Shown here: piece by piece, positions 1 through 11,400 of the stretch | How positions within the stretch are numbered: the first letter of the stretch is position 1 | Layout: every line of letters begins with the position of its first letter | Origin: Jackrogersella multiformis | Taxonomy: Eukaryota; Ascomycota; Sordariomycetes; Xylariales; Hypoxylaceae | DNA length: 64,000 bases | Assembly (NCBI GenBank): GCA_902806575.1 | Contig: CADCXD010000012.1 | Location: 1 to 64,000, forward strand | Direction: 5' to 3' | Notes under the pieces: generated by a model | Told to the model about the DNA's origin: nothing | What the model saw: only the letters and a program-made list of their open reading frames with translations | Databases searched by the model: none | Position numbers and translations under genes: made by a program

Positions 1-993
1 GATAAACTAGTAGCATTAATTTCTAAATTAAGGCTTCACTTTGTATACTATTAAAGTAAAATAGCCGAATTTCAACCTTCATTAACATCATAGATACAAA
101 GAGGTACATTATATTAAACCGTAGTAGTAGAATTAGATTCTCTTAAAAAAATCTAACTTAGATTTTAAAGTATTAGTTTATAGCTGTTTCTGTAATAGAA
201 GAAGAAAATACAGAGTTTAACAAAGGTAAATAAGTTTGTATATAGAAATTTTCTCTCTCCTAACTTATCTAAAGTACATGTTTTCAACAATAGAAACATT
301 AAAATGTTCTCAGCCTATTAGATTTAAAAATATGTAATTTACTACCTGATTCCGCTTTTAATAATACATTTATTAAATCTTCTTTTTAAAAGAGTAGTTC
401 TACCTATAATAAATTAAAGGATCATATTTATATTCTATAAAGTATATATACGATTTTATCCTGCCCTCAAAACGCACCTCTTAATTTTTTTTCAATGTAA
501 AAGTTAGTATTTTAGCTAATATAAATTCTCTATTAAAGGGTATAACTGAAGCAGCTCTGTCTTTATAAGTTCATTTATATAAATTGAATGCAAAGATTTA
601 ATATTGATTCTTCTATATTAATAATTTATCCGTTACACGGGAAGTATAATCTAGATGCTTGTGGTATGAATAAAACGTTTTTTGTACGTTTTTAATAAAG
701 TAATTCCAACTTTATTAAACACGATGGAGCCGTAATATCCACACTTAGAATTGGTAAAAACTTTATTATTATAATTACAATGGTACTTCTGTATAAGGTA
801 TCTATCTTTTTTTTTCTAATAATAAAGGATAAAATACTTCATTAGTAACCCTATCTAATAATACTCAAAAAAAATTCCATAAATAATAAGCAAACAATAT
901 GTATTATCAAATAATAATAAACAATAATACAAAAAAGTGGATAACTTACACTTTTCTTTGAAAGGATAAATAATTTTATATAATTTTGATGGT
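1..993 (-). mobile_element. nad1 intron, 5' portion, no intact ORF
   Basis: Sequence after the nad1 exon shows no further ND1 coding and continues to the window edge, so it is the 5' part of an intron. The only open stretch is a 40-codon tail fused to the exon. I see no recognisable LAGLIDADG, GIY-YIG or reverse-transcriptase motif. The intron class cannot be decided from what is visible. Confidence 0.6.
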
Positions 994-1383
994 ATCCAGC
1001 TAATAATATACCATAGGTCGCTAAAGATGATACAGCTAGCAAATATAATATACCCAAATTAAAATCACTAATAGCCAAACCAGGTCCATAGGAATAACTC
1101 CGTATCCTAATAGTGCAAAAACTAAAGTTATAACAGGACCTAAAAAGAATAATATTATATTAGCTTGTGTAGGTGCTACATATTCTTTTAATAGTAGCTT
1201 TAAAGCATCTGCAAACGCTTGTAATAATCCATAATAACCTACTTGATTAGGACCTAATCTTCTTTGCATACTAGCCATGGTTTTTCTTTCGGCAACTGTT
1301 ACATAAGCTACACTCAGTAATGCTGGAACTATAACCAAAAAAACTTCAATTATTGATATTAAAGTTGGAGGTAAATAAAACAT
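994..1383 (-). CDS. nad1: NADH dehydrogenase subunit 1, first exon (partial gene)
   Basis: This encodes the N-terminal part of ND1, a membrane subunit of complex I in the proton-pumping arm. The translation from ATG at 1383 begins MFYLPPTLISIIEVFLV and carries the ND1 signatures AERKTMASMQRRLGPN and LLQAFADALKLLLKE. After GYGVIP the reading frame breaks near 1084-1092. The expected YGPGLAISDFNLGIL continues one frame over, down to SLATYGILLAG, so one base seems to be missing beside the VIP codons. This could be a sequencing error, as the protein is otherwise well conserved, or a real lesion. The exon ends after GCTGGAT at about 994 and an intron follows; the downstream exon lies outside the window. 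Confidence 0.9.
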
Positions 1384-1482
1384 TTATTTTTTGTATTTCC
1401 AATAATATATCATTATTCATATATAATGAATAAAATATATAAATAAAAAATAGTTGTAACCCTATAACTACTTATTGTAGTT

Positions 1483-1554
1483 ATTCTCATTTTAGATTTG
1501 AACTAAAATCAGGATATTAGAAGTATCCTGCTCTACCTTTGAGCTAATGAGAAT
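1483..1554 (-). tRNA. trnR: tRNA-Arg (UCU)
   Basis: The 72-nt sequence folds as a cloverleaf: the acceptor strands ATTCTCA and TGAGAAT pair perfectly, the D arm is GCTC-AAAGGTA-GAGC, the anticodon stem is GGATA/TATCC around loop CTTCTAA (anticodon TCT), and the T arm has loop TTCAAAT. It lies between nad1 and the small ORF downstream of cox1, in the common direction of transcription. Confidence 0.93.
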
Positions 1555-1727
1555 GTATTAATAATATCCCAAAAATGAAGTATAAGAATTTTCAATTTAA
1601 TGTTGATGTCCCTATAACATTAAATAAAGATAATTTTTAATACAACTATTAACTAAAAATAATACAGATATTGTATACGATATATTAATACACTTATCTT
1701 GATTTTTTACGAATTAAAAAAAAAAAA

Positions 1728-2171
1728 TTATTTATCATTACCTTTCCCCTTAGAAGATGATTCTTCTTTAGAAGAATTTGATTTAAGTGATTCTTCTATA
1801 GCACGGCGAACCGCTTCTTCCTCTTCATCCGAGTCATTTGAATAATCTACGTGTTGTGTTGAACCACCTCCTCTACTAGGTGCCGGTTGATAATTAGGAT
1901 TAAAAACTCGTCTAGGACTAAAGTTATTGTCTGATAACTCTCTTCCCTTTCCTTTTCCTTCAGTACTCTCTTTATTTTCTAATTCAGATAGTTTATTATC
2001 ACATATTTTTATTTTTTCAAATAAAGCAGAAACTTGTTCTTTAAAAGCTGGTACATCTGAACCTGAAGATATATACTGTCGTAACGCATATACTACTTCC
2101 TCTTTTGTAGAAGAAACTCCTTCTTTCCACCTCTGTGGGGTACGATTTTGTGTAATTACTTTCGTTTGAAT
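1728..2171 (-). CDS. hypothetical ORF, low-complexity C-terminus with UIM-like motif
   Basis: An open frame of 147 codons ends in TAA at 1728-1730. It has no in-frame ATG; an in-frame TAA lies directly before an ATT at 2169-2171, which is a permitted start in code 4. The protein is hydrophilic. A helical N-terminal half (EVVYALRQYISS, AFKEQVSALFEKIKI) is followed by a Pro/Gly/Arg stretch, then by DEEEEAVRRAIEESLK and a Ser/Lys-rich end. The acidic patch followed by A-x-x-x-S resembles a ubiquitin-interacting motif, which would be odd in a mitochondrial product and may be coincidental. The open frame over 440 nt and biased composition suggest it is or was coding. No family is recognised. Confidence 0.5.
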   Translation of the reverse strand: MQTKVITQNRTPQRWKEGVSSTKEEVVYALRQYISSGSDVPAFKEQVSALFEKIKICDNKLSELENKESTEGKGKGRELSDNNFSPRRVFNPNYQPAPSRGGGSTQHVDYSNDSDEEEEAVRRAIEESLKSNSSKEESSSKGKGNDK

Positions 2172-2253
2172 TTATCATATTTATTAATATTTAAATATAC
2201 CTCCGTAGAGGATGAATTACCTACTTTTATTTTTTTTTAATAATCATGAAGTA

Positions 2254-2318
2254 GGCTGCTTTCTCAGATTTGAACTGAGAATTTGGAGATTGAAATACTC
2301 CCTATTTTACCAGCAACC
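2254..2318 (-). tRNA. tRNA-like sequence, possibly tRNA-Glu (UUC), short D arm
   Basis: The minus strand has an acceptor stem GGTTGCT/AGCAGCC, a T arm with loop TTCAAAT and extended stem, and an anticodon-like loop ATTTCAA (TTC). At 65 nt it is shorter than a normal tRNA: only about nine bases stand where the D arm should be. It may be a D-arm-reduced tRNA, a decayed gene, or a sequence with a small deletion. Confidence 0.45.
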
Positions 2319-2497
2319 ATACTCTTAAAAAAGTAAATTACAATTTACAGACTTTTAATTAGCCTGCTCCTGCCTTCGTCAGGATGCATATGGAAAAGGG
2401 ATGACAATTACCCACGGGTGGACAAACATCATCACTATAAAAATTTAGTTATAGAGTTGACCAATACTTCAAAAAAAGGGATGTTATCGTATATAGT

Positions 2498-5400
2498 TTA
2501 TAAAGTAATTTTACTTTGTAAAGGTAGTGATACGAACGCGTGAGGTTTAGGAGGAGAAGTTAAAGCTCACTCTAAACTAGGGTAACTTCTGTTTAATAAC
2601 GCCTGAAGAGTATCGGTATAAAACTGAGGGGTCATTCAAGGATATCTACTTGAAACCTTACCGTCTACTAGTTGTTCATAAACCACGTATAAGAACAATC
2701 AACTAGCTACTACACTAACAATAGATCCAAAACTACTTATTAAATTTCATCCTGCAAATGCATCTGGGTAATCACTTATTCTTCTAGGCATTCCTTGTAA
2801 ACCTAAGAAATGTTGCTATTCTTTATAGGCGTACGCACATCAATTAAATTTTATCTTTATAACTATATATTTTACCATTGCGAGAGTTTCCTTTTTCAAT
2901 TAAACTTTTTAATGTATAAAAATTAACTTTAGCAAATTTTAAAGCTTTTGACACACCAAAAAATTTAGTTAAATTTTCTTTAGTGTTACTATCAAATACA
3001 TAAATTGTTTTTCCAGTGGGGTAGGGGTCCCACAGGCTCCAGCCGCCTTAAAGGCGGCGGCCGGAGCTAAAAGAAACATATTTAGAAATTAGTAAGAAGT
3101 CCTGATACTCCGTAAAAATAATTTAAATTATATTTTTATTAATAGAGTTTACTATTTCTTTTATTTTATCTTAGCGCAGCTACCCAGCTCGCTACGCTAC
3201 TAGTCGCGAAGGGCATCTTTCAAATGAAGAGTTATTTAAAATCTTGCTCCAACACTTCAACCTATACGTCAAGTATTATTAGATAATATAGAAATCATGA
3301 ATGAACCTTCTGCATCTGAAAATCCTGTGATAAAATCAGGGCTCAATTTCTTAAAAAAACTATCGCTTACTTGTGTATAATGTTTAACATTATTATATGG
3401 CGGCTACGCCCCCTGGTTCACTAACACCCGATTTTACTTTATTTGGCCCAATGGCCCGTATTTTTAAAAGATCCACGTTATTATAAACGAGCATAGGGGC
3501 AATAAACACCCCTTTAATTATGTATTGATAATTAAAAAAGAATTTTTTGACTTTTAATAATTTATAAATTTAATGTCTATACAGCTTAGTACTGGTCTCC
3601 CTCAATAACCTTACTCCTAGCATCCTTACCATGTTTGTTTATCATGAAATTCGTACTTTGACTTGAAAAATGGCCTTTTATCACTCTCCAAATCTCAACC
3701 TCAGATCCTAACCGTTACTGTTAACTTGATGAGTAGCGTATAGAAACACTGATGTCTCTACCTTCTTGTAAAAGATATGATACTCGTTTGTTTCGGTATT
3801 AGGTTTATTAGGTTTACCTAGCATGGGTCATGATAAATTACTTTACCTAGCTCACTTCTCGAATTGCTGGTGTCTCCACCAGGTCCGGCCAAGGCACCTC
3901 CTTGGCAAACTGGTTTGACATCTACTCTTACAGAACCTTAATCCTACTAACTCTGTGAAGTGGGGGTGTTAGCCCAACTTCTATAATTCATAGATTATGT
4001 AAGATTGCCCTTAGAAAAGCAGTCGCCTATCGTATTAAGTCTTTTGCAGAGCCGACCTCTAAGATAGAAATTATAGATTATATTTTAATATAATCTCTAT
4101 CACTATAAAGTTTTAATCGTTGTAGTTAGATTAGCTTAGAAATAGGTTAGATTGGAGTACTAATAGAAGCTAATACATTAAGATTTAAAATAATGAACAT
4201 AATGTAAAATTTTAGGAACAAACACAATATCTCGTTTATCAAAGGTTTATTAAAACATATATAGTCTATAAAGATAAATTAATAGTTTTCAAGCCCATGT
4301 GTGTAATATTAACTATAATGGGCTGAACGTACCACTAATAAGCATTTATATATTGTCTAATTTTACCCTAGCTAATATCTTTATTCTATATAACATTACC
4401 TTTAAGTCCTTTTTTTCTGCATCCTCCCCAGCTTGCAGGAGGGTTTAGCTATAGCTGCTATAGCTACTTTCCCATCAATTTGGAAAATCTAGCCATTTCT
4501 CTACCAGATTTAAATTTGCTACCAGTGGGGTAGGGGTCCCACAGGTTCCCCAGAACTACTTCATTATCTTGATTGTAGACAATAACATGTTTACAGAGTT
4601 GACTATCTCCTACAGGTTTTCTTGATATTAAAAAAAATCTTCTTAAACTAAAGATTCAAAAGATAAGACAAGTTTTGAATTAAAAGATATTTATTGTTAA
4701 TGTAATCTAATAAAGTACTATGACTAATCTGTAAACCTTTAAAGCTCTATTAACTGAAGAATAAACAATAGGACGTTCGTAAGGTGAAGTAATATCATAC
4801 ACAAAAACTAAAAAGCAATAATATTTATTATCTGCATCTTCAAGTATATAATTCAAACCTTTAGCTATTTTAAAAGTAATAAGGAATACATTTATTCTAT
4901 TATATCCTACGGAACCTACAGTAAATAATGATAATAATTTTTCAATAACTGCAATAGCATTATCTAAATTATTACCTCACTGAGGATTTATCCCCCGAAG
5001 GCGGAATCACACTTAAATTGCTATTAATAACAAGTTTGAATTTAAGGATTGCATATTGTTCATAAACTAAGGAAGTTTGAGGAGTAGTAATATATATAAA
5101 CTATTAGCGCAGCTACCCAGCTCCAGTGGGGTAGGGTCCTGCCCCCCTAATCCCCATTTGGGGGATATGGAGGGGGGGGGGGGAACTAATCAAAAAGGTA
5201 CCAAATTCATTTTTTTTTATAAGAGCTGCTGCGAAGCTGCTGCGAAGGGCCATTCTTCTAGCTAAATTGTTTGAACTACCTATATAAAAAAAGGTTAGGG
5301 TCCTTTTTATTTATTAATATATAAACACCAGAAACCCCTAAATATTTGAACTTAATTTCTTCACATCCTTGTTCAAGAGAATCAAATTTAATTTATTTAT

Positions 5401-8400
5401 TAATATCAAGGTTATCCGCGTCAAATATATATTTGTCCACTGAACAGGTAGAATAGAAACGCTTAGATAAGCTTAATCTTTGTATTTTAGGACTCAAGTT
5501 ATATGGACTAGATGATATAGATTTAGGTAAATCTAGTCAAGATAAAATAATGCTTATTAGTCACTATTTTATTTAGATCATATCACTACCCTTATTTAAA
5601 TGTAATTTTTAAATCGAGGGTACTTAGCGTTTGATCGTTGAAGCGGCTTTATTTATTTATAATATAAATAAATAATAAATAAAGATTGCCTGCTGATTGT
5701 ACGTAAAAAGATTAATACGTCTTTCCAGCAATTTGCCAAGTTTTAAATGTAATTTCTTCCATCTTACACTACAGAATTTCTATTGTAGGCCCCCAACATC
5801 GAAAGAGGGAAGAATGTTAGATTAACCCCCAGAAATAAAATTCAGAAATGTACTTTAGACAATAGCATATTATAATTTAAACCTAATATTTTAGGAACTC
5901 AATAGTATCATCCGCTAAACATAGCAAATACAGCACCCATACTTAAAACATAGTGAAAATGAGCAACAACATAGTAAGTCAGGTGTAAACTAGTAAAGAT
6001 AATATTTTTTTTTATTCATTTTTTTTTTAGTTGTTGTATAAATATTATATTTATTTTTTGGATTATTGAAAATATTTATTTTATTTTACATATTTTCTAA
6101 TTATTTATATTTGTCCAGGGGCCGGAACTTTTTATAAAGAATTGTTTTTATTTATAATTCTTCAAGAGTTTTTTATTTTTTTTTTATATTAAGAAATCTA
6201 CATAAATAGTTACGCCTCTACCTTGCCCACTATGCATCATTACTTCATTCATAATTCTATTACTTACTATTGTAGCTTCTTGATACTTAAACCTTCAAAA
6301 GTTAAGATCTGATAAACATCTCCGCCTGTGTTCATAAAAAATCTGATATCATACATTATTTCTATTAGGTATAGCCTCACATATAGCATTAGATGTTCGG
6401 ATTTGGTTTTGAGTTTTAAACCACTCCATTAATGCTTTATTTGCAGCACGATCTGCCATAAGTTTAACACTACGACCTTGAGTCAACATAATATCTCAAT
6501 CTGATCAAGGTATAAAAATAATAGAATATAAACAATGATCTAATACTACTGGATGAGTAAAAAAATCATAAACTATAAAAAAAAATGAAAAAATTCTTTC
6601 ATTTAACTTAAAAAAGATAAAAATTTTTTTGAATAAATGTAGTATAAAGAAGTTTAAAGTAATACATATAATTATACCTATTCAATATGATGGGTTGATT
6701 GTATAAATATAATATAACAAAGGGTTTTTTACATATAAACTAAACAATAATAATAATACCAAAAAAGGACTTTTATTAATTAAATTAATACAAACTCTAT
6801 TTAAAACAGGATATATAAAAAATATATATCGATAAATAATATAAATATTTTCAATAATCTTCATAAATATTCTCCGGCCGCGCAAGCGCTGGAGGAGGGG
6901 TTCCCTCTGAAAATAATAAGCCTGTTTTTCTAATATTTAAAACAACCCAAAACCCATACGGCACTGCTCACGCAATGGGTCGGACTATAACTTATCTAAT
7001 CATTTAACTTAATAAATTTTCGATTGTCACGTTTAGTCTCTACGGATCCTACTCACTAATAAATTCATTAGCTTTGGTTTCCACGGTATTATCTAGCAAA
7101 CTTTTTCTTATTATTCGCATTAAAATAATAAGTAATTTATAAATACGCCATATAATTATGTATATCTTACTGCTAAAAATAAAAATTATCTATATTTATT
7201 TATTTAAACCTTCTTTAAGAAGTTTTATTCTATTATACCCGATCCCCCAGATCCCCGGGGGATACGGGGGATACGGGGGATACGGAAGTTAAATGCGCTT
7301 TAGAATTAATTAATAGAACAATTTATCTAAATATTAGATAGTTTTTAAGTTTATTACCTTGTAATTTATAAGCATCAAAATGAGGTAATACCTTATTAAC
7401 CAAGTCGGATTTTTTACTTATAGTAAATCGAACGGAAGTTCTACTTAGTGCAGTATTTATAGAACCTACTCCACCTAAAAATTTTTGTATACTTGATAAT
7501 AAAGGAACTTCCCTTTTATGTAGCTCAATAATATAAAAAGCAATAACTTGATTAGTTTTAGCCTTGCGCACACTGACAAGGAGTGTGCTAGGCTAAGTAA
7601 AAAAAAAATCTTAAAGATTATAAAAAATATAATTAAATATATTTAGATTTTATTTTTTTTTTTACCGTATCCCCCGTATCCCCCGGGGATCTGGGGGATC
7701 TGGGGGATCTGAAATATTTACAGTGAAACAACCATCTCCTTCGGTAAATCCACTCACATAATTAGGATTTAATGGAATATCAACAACCTCCAAAACAGGT
7801 CTATCTATTTCTTTTACAGTTGGAAAAGCAGCTTTTAATTTATCCGATAAACCTTTATTAAGTAAAGACTTTAAAGATAATATTTGATTTAAACCTTCCT
7901 CTAATCCCCGTATCCCCCGTATCCCCCGAAGGGGGATCTGGGGGATCGGGGATAGTAAATGTTGCTTATTTTTTACCAATTCTGCACAACTTAATCATAG
8001 ATCAAAATCTAATTTTTTCATTCCATATAAAGGATACTCTTTAAAATGAGGTATTATAGAATTAAATATATCGTTCAACCCTGTTATTTTTAATATAGCA
8101 ACTTTTCTATTTGACGGAATAGAAATGCTACCAACTTCTCCGAAAAAATATTTTAATTTATATAATAATTCTATATATTTAATATGAATACCTACAGCGT
8201 AGCAGTCCAGCTAGACCTTCGGTCTGCGCAGGATTTAAAAATATAGTTGTACTTGACGTACTAAATTCATATTATTATTTGAGTTGAATTTTATAAAAAC
8301 CATAAATGAACCTTCAGCCTCAATTAACCCAGTAACTCAATTAGGATCTAATACTTTTGCCTTAGGGAAATATGAATTACTTTTATTAGAATATGATCTT

Positions 8401-11400
8401 ATACCCTTCCGAGGCCTTGCCACGGATGCGGGACAAGCCCGCCTTTTAAAATCGGATATTTTAATAGGGCTAGTTTGTAAGACAGAATTGAAAGATAACT
8501 CCCTATTTTCTCTTGTTGTTAATATATTTACCATATTTATAATTACGACCATAATTATTAATAAAAATATCGTACACTCGCATTCTTTGAATAGCGCAAA
8601 ACTTAAGATATGTCGATTAAAATAAGAAAAAATCCGGTTTAATAATAAATTTTTTCTCCTCCTCCGAAGGAAGGAAGGAGGCCAATTAAGTCCTAGACTT
8701 TACCGTTAGCAAAATTAATATATTAATTTTACCGAAAAATTGTAGGAATTTTTCATGGTGACAAGACAACACAACACTTACTAAACAAGCTTTTTACTGA
8801 ATTTCTTTAAAGATTCTAACTTTTCACCTAACAAAGGATAGTTAGTACAATGAGTGATTATTTTTAATAATACTTCTTTCCTATATACCTCTAAAAAATA
8901 AAACTTACCATAAGGATTTCTAACTTTGTTAGTTATTTCAAAATATTGTTGAATGGCTTCTATCAAATAAAGATCATCATTTTGTCCTATTGAGAAAGAA
9001 TGGTTATTGGATTTTCTTAAGGAAAAACAACCTTCAGCTTCAATAAAACCAGATAATCATCCTTTAAAATAAGTAGGTATATTAAAATTAACATTAGAAT
9101 TTATAATAGTTAACTGTTGATTATATTTGAAATTTCTATTTAATAAATAAGTTTTTACCGAGGTTTCAGTTAAACATGTTTTTAAGAAAGCAAGTTGACA
9201 TATTTTTTTCGAAGTTAAAGGAGGATAAGTATCATAGATTTTTATAATTTCTTCAACCTCTTTTTTCTTATTAACTACTCAAATAACATCAGCTCCTTTA
9301 CCCGTAATTCTTACCGTTCCACCTACTACCTTGGCTATTTCAATTAACATAATATAATTGGATGAAATATTAGATAATTTAATAACTAGTCTATATTGTA
9401 AGGATTGTTTACGTCAATGGTTTACTTGAATACTACCATCTCCATCCATCAACCCTACTCAAAACATTTTTATATATTCATTATAATTATCTTTGGCTAC
9501 TTGACCATCATCACTCGAATTATGTCTATCACTAAAGTTAAAATTATCTACTAGATAGAAAATTTTAGTATCCATAAAAAATAAACTAGGTATAATTATA
9601 CCTAATAAAACAATAAAAACCGTATCATGGAATGCAATATCAAGTGAAGCATTAGCTAGAACAACTCCACTCACGTATAAATTAGTTTACATTAGCTAAT
9701 ACTATTTTTTTTCTTTATTGGCTGATTAATAACAATAAAAGTTAAACACAGCAAAATTTAGAAAATTTGTATTAAATAAATTATTTAATACGGTGTAAAC
9801 TAAATTTAAAACCTTTGTACGTAGAATTATTTTCAATATTATCATTTATAGTATCGTGTGATATATTTAAAGCTTTTTCAGCTTCCATTATACCATTATG
9901 CTTACAAATAAATTCGCCATCTTTAAACACAAAGATAGCTTTTCTAATATGTTTCTGGGATTTCATTTTTTCTATTAAATCAGAATTTTCAGGAGATGAA
10001 AATTCCATTAAAGGTTTTTCATCTAAATTAAAAGGATGTTTAGATAGATATCAAGAAGAACGAAATAAAGATCCACTATCCATAGCTCTTCTTAAAGAAA
10101 TAGTAATTGACTTACTACCTAAAGATACTGCAAAGGAAGTTAAAGATGGAACTATTACCAACAATTTTTTAAATTCATCATAGATATAAATAACCCCAGA
10201 TGATCTATTTTCATAAATTTTTAAGACAGTTTCTAATAAATGGGGCACACTTAAATTTCTAGCTGCTTCTTTTATTGCATTGTATTCAGGTTTAATTTGT
10301 TTAATTCAAAAAGTTTCACGTTCCTCTAAATTAAACAAATCTAAATCGACTTCTTCTATAATAATAAAAGAAAAATTAACTAAACCATATTTTAAAATAG
10401 CACTTGAAACAGGTCTCTTGAGACACGTGGTGTGTTAAATTAAAATAATTATAAAGTCTAACTTTTATAGATCTTGTACGGCGGGCGGGCGAAGCCCCCC
10501 CCCCTAATCCCCATTTGGGGGGGATATGGGGGGGCGAAGCCCCCCCCCCATCCCCTTTGGGGAAAGGCGAAGCCGCCAACATTTACCATTTAATTTATTT
10601 ACTATCATGTAAACATATCCTTTTTTATCATCCCTGAATTCCTTATAAAGCTCTTTACGATCATTATAAAAATTAAGATAGATCTTTAAAGCTTTATTAG
10701 GTTTTAATCTGTCTAATGCTTTAGAAATATTTTTATTAGTAATATTAATAAAAACGAATAAACCCAGAAATAATAATCCACTTACATGAAACAAATTTAT
10801 TAACAAAATAACTTTTTTGATTTGTTCGTCATGTAACCCAAAAGGGTTTAATATAAATTCATTAATCTATTAATCTCTCATAACTAAATAAAAAATTATT
10901 ATAAATACTACTTAATTTAGCATATTTTTTTATAGTACTATGATTTATACTTAATTTAGCATATTTTTTTATAGTACTATGATTTATGTTTAAAGCTTTT
11001 TGAGCTTCAGTTACTCCATCATATTTACAAATAAAATTTTTATTTGTATCATATACAAAAACTGCCTTTCTAATATGACTATTATTAGTTATATCTAATA
11101 TTAATTCTTCACTTTCTTTTGAACTTCAATTAGATATACTAGGTATATCACTAATATTATAAGGTATATTAGTAAAATATCATTCTCCTCTAAATATAGT
11201 TTGTTCTTCTATAAGACTAACTATTGTTGTATGATTTGAATTAATTAATTTAGCTAAAGTTAAAACAGAAGGAAAAATAACCAATAATTTTTTATAGGAA
11301 TTATAAACATAAACAGGATAAGCTGAGTTAGCTTCTATAATTCTTACTTTGCTTTCCATAGAATGACTCTTATTATAAAAAGGGTTATTTTCACCTGTTA

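Larger units (their letters stand above)
2816..5805 (-). mobile_element. cox1 intron 16 (group I, decayed ORFs)
   Basis: The intron sits between TFFP and QHFLGLQG. The 5' exon ends in T and the intron ends in G, as in group I introns. A CCTGCTGATTG-type core element (plus strand) lies near 5693-5705. There is no intact ORF. Endonuclease fragments and several GC-rich mini-repeats fill the interior (3013-3066, 3173-3222, 4517-4550, 5104-5252). Confidence 0.75.
5980..9623 (-). mobile_element. cox1 intron 15 (group I, compound)
   Basis: The intron lies between IAFHD and TYYVVAHFHYV. It carries an exon-fused LAGLIDADG ORF at its 5' end, then a second, broken endonuclease and a membrane-protein ORF. 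A second group I-like boundary signature (plus strand CAATGGGTCGGACTATA) lies at about 6976-6992. At 3.6 kb with more than one ORF set, it may be two introns merged or nested. Confidence 0.75.

Noticed and set aside
1927..2169. Plus-strand frame of 80 codons
   Set aside because: It is antisense to the minus-strand ORF 1728-2171, which has a longer frame and biased, coding-like composition.
7240..7955. CRISPR-like array of short GC-rich repeats
   Set aside because: Units vary in length, are palindromic, lack regular spacers and recur singly across the window; they are mitochondrial GC clusters.
8284..8625. Plus-strand frame of 113 codons
   Set aside because: It is antisense to the decayed LAGLIDADG sequence (VTGLIEAEG) on the minus strand.
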